Positions 21,804-29,195 of a stretch of DNA of 34,484 nt are shown in pieces (the stretch's first letter is position 1; each line of letters begins with the position of its first letter). The DNA comes from an uncultured Maritimibacter sp. (GTDB taxonomy: Bacteria > Pseudomonadota > Alphaproteobacteria > Rhodobacterales > Rhodobacteraceae), in the NCBI GenBank assembly GCA_913063035.1, contig CAJXYS010000034.1, forward strand, positions 1 through 34,484, written 5' to 3'. The notes under the pieces were generated by a model. It was not told where the DNA came from. It saw only the letters and a list, made by a program, of their open reading frames with translations, and searched no databases. A program made the translations under genes and the position numbers.

Positions 21804-22730
21804 ATGTCGAAGATCATGATCACCTGTGCGGTCACGGGCTCCATTCACACGCCTTCCATGTCGCCCTACCTGCCGGTCACGGGCGAGGAGATCGCCGGCC
21901 AGGCGATCGACGCGGCGCGGGCGGGGGCGTCGATCCTGCACCTGCACGCGCGCGACCCCGAGACCGGGCGTCCCTCGGCCGACCCGGCGCATTTCATGGG
22001 CTTCCTGCCGCGGATCGCGCGCGAGACCGACGCGGTCGTGAACATCTCGACCGGGGGCAGCGCGGTGATGAGCCTCGAGGATCGTCTCGCCGCGCCGAAA
22101 CAGGCCGCGCCCGAGATGTGCTCGCTCAACATGGGCACGATGAATTTCGCGCTCTACCCGATGGCCGCGAAGATCACGGACTGGATACACGACTGGGAAA
22201 AGCCGTTCCTGGACAATTCCGACGACCTGATCTTCAAGAACACGCCCCGCGACATCGCGCAGGTGCTGACCGAGATGGGGCAGAAGCGCGGCGCGCGCTT
22301 CGAGTTCGAATGCTACGACATGGGGCACCTGACCATGCTGGCCCACTTCGCCGATCGCGGGCTGGTGGAGCCGCCCTTCTTCATCCAGTTCGTCTTCGGC
22401 GTGCTGGGCGGCATGGCGCCGGATCCCGAAAGCCTGACGCACATGAAACGGCTGGCCGACAAGCTGTTCGGCGACGGCTACGAGTTCTCGGTGCTGGCCG
22501 CGGGGCGGCAGCAGATGCCCTTCGCCGCCATGTCCGCGGGAATGGGCGGGCATGTGCGCGTCGGGCTGGAGGACAGCCTGATGATCGCCCGCGGCGCGCT
22601 TGCGACGTCCAATGCCCAGCAGGTCGAGAAGGTGCGCGGCATCGTCGAAGGCCTCGGGCGCACGGTGGCCACCCCCGACGAGGCCCGCGCGATGCTGGGG
22701 CTCAAGGGCCGCGACGGGACCGCGTTCTGA
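21804..22730 (+). CDS. BKACE-family beta-keto acid cleavage enzyme (Kce/DUF849)
   Basis: The 308-residue TIM-barrel metalloenzyme belongs to the family that condenses a beta-keto acid with acetyl-CoA and releases acetoacetate and a new acyl-CoA. Zinc ligands His46 and His48 ('ILHLHARD') and Glu256, with catalytic Arg252 and Asp257 ('HVRVGLEDS'), are all present. The position matching Glu14 of the founding 3-keto-5-aminohexanoate enzyme is Ile14 here ('TGSIHT'), and there is an insertion of about 25 residues around 115-145. This points to a different substrate from 3-keto-5-aminohexanoate. GAGGAGAGG precedes the ATG. Placement between an aminotransferase and a deacetylase suggests the substrate arises from an imported amine. 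Confidence 0.9.
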   Translation: MSKIMITCAVTGSIHTPSMSPYLPVTGEEIAGQAIDAARAGASILHLHARDPETGRPSADPAHFMGFLPRIARETDAVVNISTGGSAVMSLEDRLAAPKQAAPEMCSLNMGTMNFALYPMAAKITDWIHDWEKPFLDNSDDLIFKNTPRDIAQVLTEMGQKRGARFEFECYDMGHLTMLAHFADRGLVEPPFFIQFVFGVLGGMAPDPESLTHMKRLADKLFGDGYEFSVLAAGRQQMPFAAMSAGMGGHVRVGLEDSLMIARGALATSNAQQVEKVRGIVEGLGRTVATPDEARAMLGLKGRDGTAF

Positions 22731-22733
22731 GCC

Positions 22734-23216
22734 ATGGACGGGATCGCGATCCGGCAAGCGACACCCGCGGATGCGGGGCGGCTGAACGCGGCGCTGGCCG
22801 CGCTTTCGGCGGATCTCGGCGATCCGCATGCCGCCGATGCGGACCTTCTGGCGCGGGCGATATCCGGGACGACGCCGGCCGCCCACGCCCTGCTGGCCGA
22901 GGGGACGACGGGCCTGCTCGGCGCGGCGCTTTACTCGCCGCTGGTCTCGACGGCCCGGGGGCAGGCCGGGGTCTATGTCTCTGACCTCTGGATCGCCGAC
23001 GCCGCGCGGGGGCAGGGGCTTGGCCGGCGGCTGCTGGCGGCGGTGGCGCGCGACGCGGCCCGGCGCTGGCGCGCGGGCTTCATCAAGCTCGCCGTCTACG
23101 AGGACAATCCCCGCGCGCGGGCCTTCTACGACCGGCTCGGCTTTACCCCGGCGGCCCGCGAGCAATACATGAGCATGCAAGGAGCCGCGTTCGAGGCCCT
23201 GAAAGGAGACCCATGA
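22734..23216 (+). CDS. GNAT-family N-acetyltransferase
   Basis: The 160-residue protein has the acetyl-CoA pyrophosphate loop RGQGLG (92-97) in 'LWIADAARGQGLGRRLLAAV', and the later 'VYEDNPRARAFYDRLGF' signature of motif B. The first half is the variable substrate-recognition part. It lies three bases after the BKACE stop and overlaps the start of the acetylpolyamine amidohydrolase. Acetylation of a polyamine or a pathway amino acid is inferred from context; the substrate is not readable from sequence. Confidence 0.88.
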   Translation: MDGIAIRQATPADAGRLNAALAALSADLGDPHAADADLLARAISGTTPAAHALLAEGTTGLLGAALYSPLVSTARGQAGVYVSDLWIADAARGQGLGRRLLAAVARDAARRWRAGFIKLAVYEDNPRARAFYDRLGFTPAAREQYMSMQGAAFEALKGDP

Positions 23217-24235
23217 AAGCCCTGTTCGACGACCGCCAGTGGGTCCACGACCCCAAGCATTTCATGGCCAACGGCACCGTGCTGCCGAGCCCCGAACAGC
23301 CTCGCCGGATCGAGGTGCTGAAGGCCGGGGCCACGGCCGCCGGCTGCAGCTTCGAGACGCCGGAGGATGCCGGGATCGCGCCGATCGCGGCGGTGCACAC
23401 CCCCGAATACCTGGTGTTCCTGCAGAACATCTATACCCGCTGGCGCCGGATCGAGGGCGCGGGCGAGGAGGTGATCCCGAACATCCATCCCGACAGCCGA
23501 TCCTGCGGCTACCCGAAATCGGCCGTGGGGCAGGCGGGCTGGCACCAGGCCGACACGGCCTGCCCGATCTCGTCGGGGACCTGGGAGGCCGCCTACTGGT
23601 CGGCGCAGACGGCCATCGCCGGGGCCGACCGCCTGGTGGCCGGGGAACGGGCGGTCTACGCGCTGTCGCGTCCGCCGGGGCACCACGCCTATGCCGATCT
23701 CGCCGGGGGATTCTGTTTCCTCAACAATTCGGCCATCGCGGCCGAACGGCTGGCCGCCGCCGGCCGACGCCCCGCGATCCTCGACGTGGACGTGCATCAC
23801 GGCAACGGCACCCAGGGGATTTTCGAGTCGCGGGGCGACGTGCTGACCGTCTCGATCCACGCCGATCCCGAGCGGTTCTATCCCTTCTTCTGGGGCTACG
23901 CGCAGGAACGCGGCACGGGTGCGGGGCGCGGCGCGAACCTGAACCTGCCGCTCGCGCGGGGCACCGGCGACGATGCCTATCTCGAGACGCTCGATCGCGC
24001 GCTGGACCGCATCCGGGCCTTCGGCGCGGACGTCCTGGTGGTGGCGCTCGGGCTCGACGCCTATGAAAACGACCCGCTCAAGGGGCTGGCGATCACGACG
24101 CCGGGCTTTGCCCGGATCGGCGCGGCCATCGCGGGGCTTGGACTCCCGGCGCTGATGGTGCAGGAGGGCGGATACCTGTCCGAGGAACTCGGGCACAATC
24201 TCACGCATTTCCTGACCGGCTACGAGGGCGCATGA
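23213..24235 (+). CDS. Acetylpolyamine amidohydrolase (HDAC-family deacetylase)
   Basis: The 340-residue protein has the histone-deacetylase fold. His157-His158 in 'RPPGHH', zinc ligands Asp193 and His195 in 'LDVDVHHGNGTQ', third ligand Asp282 in 'LGLDAYENDP' and catalytic Tyr321 in 'QEGGYLSEE' correspond closely to Mycoplana acetylpolyamine amidohydrolase. It also has the extra segment before 'PISSGTWEAA' (about 100-124) that narrows the active site for slim acetylated polyamines in that enzyme. It should release acetate from N-acetylputrescine, N-acetylcadaverine or N-acetylspermidine. AAAGGAG precedes the ATG. It overlaps both neighbours by ATGA. Confidence 0.9.
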   Translation: MKALFDDRQWVHDPKHFMANGTVLPSPEQPRRIEVLKAGATAAGCSFETPEDAGIAPIAAVHTPEYLVFLQNIYTRWRRIEGAGEEVIPNIHPDSRSCGYPKSAVGQAGWHQADTACPISSGTWEAAYWSAQTAIAGADRLVAGERAVYALSRPPGHHAYADLAGGFCFLNNSAIAAERLAAAGRRPAILDVDVHHGNGTQGIFESRGDVLTVSIHADPERFYPFFWGYAQERGTGAGRGANLNLPLARGTGDDAYLETLDRALDRIRAFGADVLVVALGLDAYENDPLKGLAITTPGFARIGAAIAGLGLPALMVQEGGYLSEELGHNLTHFLTGYEGA

Positions 24236-25353
24236 CCGAAACGGCGGACATCCTGGTGATCGGCGGCGGTATCGCCGGCATCGGCGCGGCGGCCGAGATG
24301 GCCGGGGCCGCGCGCGTCATCGTGCTCGAGGCCGAGCACGCCATCGGCCGCCATTCCACCGGGCGCTCGGCGGCGATCTTCATCCGCAACTACGGCAACG
24401 CCACGCTGCGCGCGCTCAACGCGGCCGCGGCCCCGGTCTTCGACTCGCCGGGCGAGATCGCCGGGGAAAGCCTGCTCAGCCCCCGCGGCGAGATGTTGCT
24501 CGCGGCCGAGGACGAACTCGCCGCGCTCGACGACTACCTCGAGGGCGCCGAGGGAATGGAGCGGCTGACCCCGGAAGAGGCCGCGGCTATCGTGCCGATC
24601 CTGAGGCCGGGCGCCATCGCCGCCGCCGCCATCGAGCCCGACGCGCAGGACATCGACGTGGACCGCTTCCTGCAAGGATATGCGCGGCTGCTGAAGCGCC
24701 GCGGCGGCCGGATCGCGACCGGTGCCGGCGTCACTGCCATCGCGCGGGTGGGCAGTACCTGGCGGGTCGAGACGCCGGCCGGCGCCTTCGCGGCGCCGGT
24801 GCTCGTCAACGCCGCCGGGGCCTGGGCAGACGATGTCGCGCGCCTGGCCGGGCTGCGGCCGGCCGGGCTCCGGCCCTGCCGGCGCTCGGCCGCGATCCTG
24901 CCGGCCCCCGCGGGGCAGGCCATCGACCGATGGCCGCTCTTCGCCAGCGTGACGGATGCCTGGTACGCCAAGCCCGAGGCCGGCAAGCTGATGGTCTCAC
25001 CCGCCGACGAAGACCCGGTCGACCCGCATGACGCCTGGCCCGAGGACATGGTGCTGGCCGAGGGGCTTTGGCGCTTCGAACAGGCCGTGACCATGAAGGT
25101 GACGCGGGTCGAACGCAGCTGGGCCGGTCTGCGCAGCTTTGTCCCCGACCGCACGCCCGTGGCCGGTTTCGCCCCCGACGCCGAGGGGTTTTTCTGGCTG
25201 GCGGGGCAGGGCGGCTACGGCATCCAGACCGCGCCCGCGCTCTCGCGCCTGGCGGCCGATCTGGTGCAGGGCCACGCGCCGGCGCTGGCCCCCGAGGTGG
25301 TCGCGGCGCTGGCGCCGGACCGGCTGATTTCACCTGAAAAAGCAAGGATTTGA
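24232..25353 (+). CDS. DAO-family FAD-dependent amine/amino-acid oxidase
   Basis: The 373-residue flavoprotein has GGGIAG at 11-16, ADP-ribose Glu33, then 'HSTGRSAAIFIRNYG' as the second flavin contact. The C-terminal 'FFWLAGQGGYGIQTAPALS' is typical of glycine oxidase/D-amino-acid oxidase relatives. It oxidises a C-N bond of an amino acid or amine to an imine, then keto acid or aldehyde plus ammonia. A RidA protein, which hydrolyses reactive imines, is encoded one base downstream. That pairing supports an imine-forming reaction. The substrate is unknown. Confidence 0.87.
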   Translation: MTETADILVIGGGIAGIGAAAEMAGAARVIVLEAEHAIGRHSTGRSAAIFIRNYGNATLRALNAAAAPVFDSPGEIAGESLLSPRGEMLLAAEDELAALDDYLEGAEGMERLTPEEAAAIVPILRPGAIAAAAIEPDAQDIDVDRFLQGYARLLKRRGGRIATGAGVTAIARVGSTWRVETPAGAFAAPVLVNAAGAWADDVARLAGLRPAGLRPCRRSAAILPAPAGQAIDRWPLFASVTDAWYAKPEAGKLMVSPADEDPVDPHDAWPEDMVLAEGLWRFEQAVTMKVTRVERSWAGLRSFVPDRTPVAGFAPDAEGFFWLAGQGGYGIQTAPALSRLAADLVQGHAPALAPEVVAALAPDRLISPEKARI

Positions 25354-25354
25354 C

Positions 25355-25708
25355 ATGAACGACATCACCCGCCTCGACCCCGGCCCGCGCATGAGCCAGG
25401 CCGTCATTCACAACGGCACCGTCCATCTCGCCGGGCAGGTCGGCGCGCCGGGGGGCAGCGTCACCGCCCAGACCACCGCCATCCTCGAGAAGATCGAGGC
25501 GCTGCTCGCGCGCTGCGGCTCGGACAAGTCGCGCATCCTCTCGGCCACGATCTGGCTCGCCTCGATGGAGGATTTCGCCGAGATGAACGCCGTCTGGGAT
25601 GCCTGGGTCGACCCCGGAAACCCGCCCGCCCGCGCCTGCGGGGAGTCGCGGCTCGCCACCGACGAGCTCAGGGTCGAGATCATGATCGTCGCCGCACAGG
25701 CCGGCTGA
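25355..25708 (+). CDS. RidA/YjgF-family imine deaminase
   Basis: The 117-residue protein has the chorismate-mutase-like Rid fold ('VIHNGTVHLAGQVGAPGG', 'SATIWLASMEDFAEMNAVWD', 'PPARACGESRL'). The substrate-binding Arg appears to be Arg99. The segment after it ('DELRVEIMIVAA') differs from archetypal RidA, which has a Glu where Met110 lies here and one extra residue before the Arg, so this is probably a pathway-linked Rid subfamily. It likely hydrolyses the imine made by the upstream oxidase. It is the last gene of the operon, followed by 108 bases before the next gene. Confidence 0.88.
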   Translation: MNDITRLDPGPRMSQAVIHNGTVHLAGQVGAPGGSVTAQTTAILEKIEALLARCGSDKSRILSATIWLASMEDFAEMNAVWDAWVDPGNPPARACGESRLATDELRVEIMIVAAQAG

Positions 25709-25816
25709 AGGCCGGTCAGAAACCGTCAGCAGCCCCCGGCCATTTGTCGCGATCTGGCGGTTTCGACGGGGCCGGGCTGCGATGCTGGACCCCGTGACAG
25801 AGGCAACGGGGCAACG
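25709..25816 (+). promoter_or_regulatory. Gap upstream of the DMGDH-like gene
   Basis: This 108-base gap separates the amine operon from the next gene. It has a loose inverted repeat GAAACCG (25719-25725) / CGGTTTC (25758-25764) with a 32-base spacing. No good promoter boxes and no T-tract terminator were found. The gene downstream has only a weak GGGG ribosome site, so it may have its own promoter or be read through. Confidence 0.25.
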
Positions 25817-28237
25817 ATGAAAACCCACGCACAGGCAGTGGTGATCGGCGGCGGGGTCGTCGGTTGCTCGATCCTTTACCACCTCGCGAAGCTCGGTTGG
25901 CAGGACGTCGTGCTGCTGGAACGCGACGAGCTGACCAGCGGCTCCACCTGGCATGCCGCGGCCAATATCCACGGGCTGCACGACAACACCAACATCTCGC
26001 GGATGCAGTTCTACACGATGCATCTCTACAAGGCGCTCGAGGCCGAGACGGGCCAGGGCTGCGGGGTGTTCCAGCCGGGCTCGCTCTACCTCGCCCAGAC
26101 CGAGGCGCGCGAACACCAGCTTCGCCTGCAGGAAGCCAAGGCGCGCCTTTACGGCATCGACTTCCACGAGGTCACCCGCGCCGAGGCCGAACGCCTGCAC
26201 CCGCTGGTCGATTTCGACGGCGTGCGCTGCATCATGTTCGAACCCGAGGGCGGCAATGTCGACCCTTCGGGCGTGACCGCCGCCTATGCCGCCGGTGCCC
26301 GGGCACGGGGGGCGGAAATCCATCGCTTCACCCCCGTCACCGCGACCGAACAGCAGCCCGACGGCAGCTGGATCGTGCGCACGCCCAGGGGCGACATCCA
26401 CACCGGCTGGGTGGTGAACGCCGCCGGGCTCTGGGCGCGCGAGGTGGCGGCGCTGGCCGGGATCACCCTGCCGCTCGTGCCGACCGAGCACCAGTATTTC
26501 GTCACCGAGACCATGGCCGAGATCGCCGCGCTCGACCGGCGGCTGCCCTCGGTCGCGGACCGCGACGGCGAGTATTACCTTCGCCAGGAAGGCAACGGGT
26601 TGCTGGTGGGCGCCTATGAGCGCGACATGCGCTTCTGGGCCGAGGACGGCACGCCGCAGGGCTTCGGGCACGAGCTCTTCCCCGACGACCTGGACCGCAT
26701 CGAGGAAAACATGATGCGCGCCATCGACCGGGTGCCGGCGGTGGCCGCGGCGGGCATCAAGCGGGTGATCAACGGGCCGATGATCTGGTCGCCGGATTCG
26801 GCCGCGCTCTTCGGCCCGGTGCCGGAACTGTCCAACTATTTCTGCTGCACGGGCATCATTCCCGGCTTCTCGCAATCGGGCGGGCTGGGGCTGATGTCGG
26901 CGCAGTGGATGATCGAGGGCGAGCCCGAGCGCGACCTCTTCGCCTGGGATCTCGCGCGCTTCGGCGACTGGGCCGACCGGTCCTTCACCCGCGCGCGGGT
27001 GGCCGACCAGTACGCGCACCGCTTCAAGATCCACTTCCCGAACGAGGAACGCGACGCCGGCCGCCCCCTGCGCACCCGCCCGGTCTACGAGACGCAAAAG
27101 GCGATGGGCGCGGTCTTCGGGCTCAATTACGGCTGGGAACATCCGCAATGGTTCGCCGGCACGCCCGCGGCCGCGCGCGAAAGCTACGGTTTCACCCGGC
27201 AGGACTGGTGGGCGCCGGTCGGGCGCGAGGCGCGGATGCTGCGCGACGCCGCCGGGATCATCGACATCTCCAATTTCGCCAGGTACCGCGTCGCCGGGCC
27301 GGGCGCCGAGGCCTGGCTGAATGCGCTCCTGGCCAACCGGATGCCGCGCGAGACAGGCCGCTCCTGCCTCGCGCCGCTGATCGGCAAGCGCGGCGGGATC
27401 GCCGGGGACTTCACCGTGACGCGGCTGGGCGACGCGGAATTCATGATGGTGGGCTCCGGCATGGCCGAGCGCTTTCACCGCCGCTTCTTCGACGCGGTGC
27501 CGCTGCCCGTGGACACCCGCTGGGAAAGCCGGACCGGGGCGCTCTGCGGCTTCAACGTCGCGGGTCCCAGGGCGCGCGAAATCCTCGCCGGGCTGACCGA
27601 CGCCGATCTCTCGACCGCGGCTTTCCCCTTCATGCGCTCGCGCCGGATCGCGGTGGCCGGGATCGACTGCCTCGCGCTCCGCGTCTCCTTCACCGGCGAT
27701 CTGGGCTGGGAGCTGCACTGCGCGACCGCGGACCAGGCCGCGCTCTACGCCGCGCTGCTGGAGGCCGCCGCGCCCTTCGGTGCCGGGCCGGTCGGCGCGC
27801 GGGCGCTGATGTCGCTCCGGCTCGAGAAGGGCTATGGCAGCTGGGGCCGGGAATACTCGCCCGAATACTGGCCGCAGGAATCCGGGCTGGAGCGGCTGGT
27901 GAAGCTCGACAAGGGTGATTTCCTGAACCGCGCCGCGGTCGCGGAGACGCTGGCGCAGCCCGCGCGCGAGCGCCTGGTCATGCTGGAGATCGACGCCGAT
28001 GAGGCCGACGCCACCGGCGCCGAACCGGTGTTCCTGTCCGACGGCACCCCGGTCGGGCATGTCTCCTCGGGGGGCTATGGCTACCACGTGGAGAAATCGC
28101 TGGCGCTGGCCTATGTCGCGGCGGCGCATGCCGTGGCCGGGACGGAATTCGACGTCGCCGTGCTGGGCCGGCCACACCGCGCTCGCCTTCTGGAGGCCGC
28201 GCCCTTCGATCCCGCGGGCGCGCGGCTGCGGGCCTGA
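25817..28237 (+). CDS. Dimethylglycine/sarcosine dehydrogenase-like FAD + GcvT protein
   Basis: The 806-residue protein has an N-terminal DAO domain (GGGVVG at 11-16, Glu35), an FAO_M linker (about 370-425), a GCV_T aminomethyltransferase domain (about 430-705) and a GCV_T_C barrel (about 715-800). His46 in 'SGSTWHAA' matches the histidine that carries covalent FAD in mammalian dimethylglycine dehydrogenase. Such enzymes oxidatively demethylate N-methylated glycines and pass the one-carbon unit to tetrahydrofolate in the C-terminal half. Paralogues are numerous in marine alphaproteobacteria and the substrate here is not certain. It directly follows the amine operon on the same strand. Confidence 0.88.
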   Translation: MKTHAQAVVIGGGVVGCSILYHLAKLGWQDVVLLERDELTSGSTWHAAANIHGLHDNTNISRMQFYTMHLYKALEAETGQGCGVFQPGSLYLAQTEAREHQLRLQEAKARLYGIDFHEVTRAEAERLHPLVDFDGVRCIMFEPEGGNVDPSGVTAAYAAGARARGAEIHRFTPVTATEQQPDGSWIVRTPRGDIHTGWVVNAAGLWAREVAALAGITLPLVPTEHQYFVTETMAEIAALDRRLPSVADRDGEYYLRQEGNGLLVGAYERDMRFWAEDGTPQGFGHELFPDDLDRIEENMMRAIDRVPAVAAAGIKRVINGPMIWSPDSAALFGPVPELSNYFCCTGIIPGFSQSGGLGLMSAQWMIEGEPERDLFAWDLARFGDWADRSFTRARVADQYAHRFKIHFPNEERDAGRPLRTRPVYETQKAMGAVFGLNYGWEHPQWFAGTPAAARESYGFTRQDWWAPVGREARMLRDAAGIIDISNFARYRVAGPGAEAWLNALLANRMPRETGRSCLAPLIGKRGGIAGDFTVTRLGDAEFMMVGSGMAERFHRRFFDAVPLPVDTRWESRTGALCGFNVAGPRAREILAGLTDADLSTAAFPFMRSRRIAVAGIDCLALRVSFTGDLGWELHCATADQAALYAALLEAAAPFGAGPVGARALMSLRLEKGYGSWGREYSPEYWPQESGLERLVKLDKGDFLNRAAVAETLAQPARERLVMLEIDADEADATGAEPVFLSDGTPVGHVSSGGYGYHVEKSLALAYVAAAHAVAGTEFDVAVLGRPHRARLLEAAPFDPAGARLRA

Positions 28238-28272
28238 GCGGCCCTCCGGGCCGCGTTTCGCGCTGCGCGCGA

Positions 28273-28335
28273 GGATATTTGGACCACTTGGAGGGGCAGG
28301 CGACACGCCCCTCCGTCCAAGTGGCGGAAATATCC
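28273..28335. repeat. Long imperfect inverted repeat at a convergent gene junction
   Basis: The outer arms GGATATTT (28273-28280) and AAATATCC (28328-28335) enclose inner arms CCACTTGGA (28284-28292) / TCCAAGTGG (28316-28324) and GGGGC (28293-28297) / GCCCC (28307-28311). The result is a long hairpin with a small internal loop and a bulge. It sits between the stops of the convergent DMGDH-like and SDR genes, so it probably ends transcription from both sides. The GGATATTTGG motif is common in intergenic DNA of this bacterial group (from general knowledge). Confidence 0.7.
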
Positions 28336-28367
28336 CCGCCGGAGGCAGGTATCGCCGCGAAGCGGCT

Positions 28368-29129
28368 TTACTTCGGCTGCAGCCGCACCGCCCCGTCGAG
28401 CCGGATCGTCTCGCCGTTCAGGTATTGCGTCTCGACGATCCAGCGCACGGTGCGGGCGAACTCCGCCGGGTCGCCCAGCCGCGAGGGGTAGGGGATGCCG
28501 GCGGCGAGCGCTTCCTGCAGCTCCTCGGGCATGGCCGCGACCATCGGCGTGCGGAAGATGCCCGGCGCGATGGTGTTCACCCGGATGCCATGGCGGGCGA
28601 GTTCGCGCGCCGCGGGCAGGCCGAGCGCGGCAATGCCCCCCTTAGACGCGGCATAGGCGGCCTGGCCGATCTGGCCCTCGAAGGCGGCGATGGAGGCGGT
28701 GTTGACGATCACGCCGCGGTCGCCCTCCGTCAGGGGAGCGGCCGCGGCCATCCGCGCGGCGGCAAGGCGCAGCATGTTGAAGGAGCCGACCAGGTTGACG
28801 CGCAGGACCGTCTCGAAGGCCTCGAGCGCCAGCGGCCCCTCGCGGCCGACGATCTTGCCCGCATCCGCGATGCCGGCGCAGTTCACCAGCACCCGCGCGG
28901 TTCCGTGCGCCGCCTCGGCCCTGGCGATGGCGGCCTCCGCGGCGGCCGCGTCGGCCACGTCCGCCCCCAGCGCGAGGCCGCCGATCTCCGTGGCGACGCC
29001 GGATGCGGCGTCCGCGCGCAGGTCGAGCACGCCCACCCGCGCGCCCGCCGCCGCCAGCGCCCGCGCCGTCGCCGCGCCAAGCCCCGAGCCGCCGCCCGTC
29101 ACGATCGCCGCCACACCGTCGAGTTGCAT
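28368..29129 (-). CDS. SDR-family dehydrogenase, HSD10/3-hydroxyacyl-CoA dehydrogenase type II-like
   Basis: The 253-residue short-chain dehydrogenase has a cofactor motif TGGGSGLG (11-18), Asp36 after the second strand favouring NAD, 'NCAG' (83-86) and a catalytic Ser146-Tyr159-Lys163 triad. The C-terminus 'VRWIVETQYLNGETIRLDGA' is typical of the type II 3-hydroxyacyl-CoA dehydrogenase group. The ATG at 29129 has GAAGGAGA upstream. It would oxidise 3-hydroxyacyl-CoA in beta-oxidation or branched-chain amino-acid breakdown. It lies 66 bases downstream of the rim-like cluster on the same strand, and its role looks unrelated to it. Confidence 0.85.
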   Translation of the reverse strand: MQLDGVAAIVTGGGSGLGAATARALAAAGARVGVLDLRADAASGVATEIGGLALGADVADAAAAEAAIARAEAAHGTARVLVNCAGIADAGKIVGREGPLALEAFETVLRVNLVGSFNMLRLAAARMAAAAPLTEGDRGVIVNTASIAAFEGQIGQAAYAASKGGIAALGLPAARELARHGIRVNTIAPGIFRTPMVAAMPEELQEALAAGIPYPSRLGDPAEFARTVRWIVETQYLNGETIRLDGAVRLQPK

Positions 29130-29195
29130 CTTCGTCTCCTTCTCTGGACCGTTGCGGGCGGCTCTAGCGGCTTGGGGCGGGCAGGGCAACGCCCG

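Noticed and set aside
24806-28306. Open frame of over 1100 codons antisense to the oxidase, RidA and DMGDH-like genes
   Set aside because: Its composition is that of a reverse-strand shadow, it has no motifs, and it spans several clear plus-strand genes.
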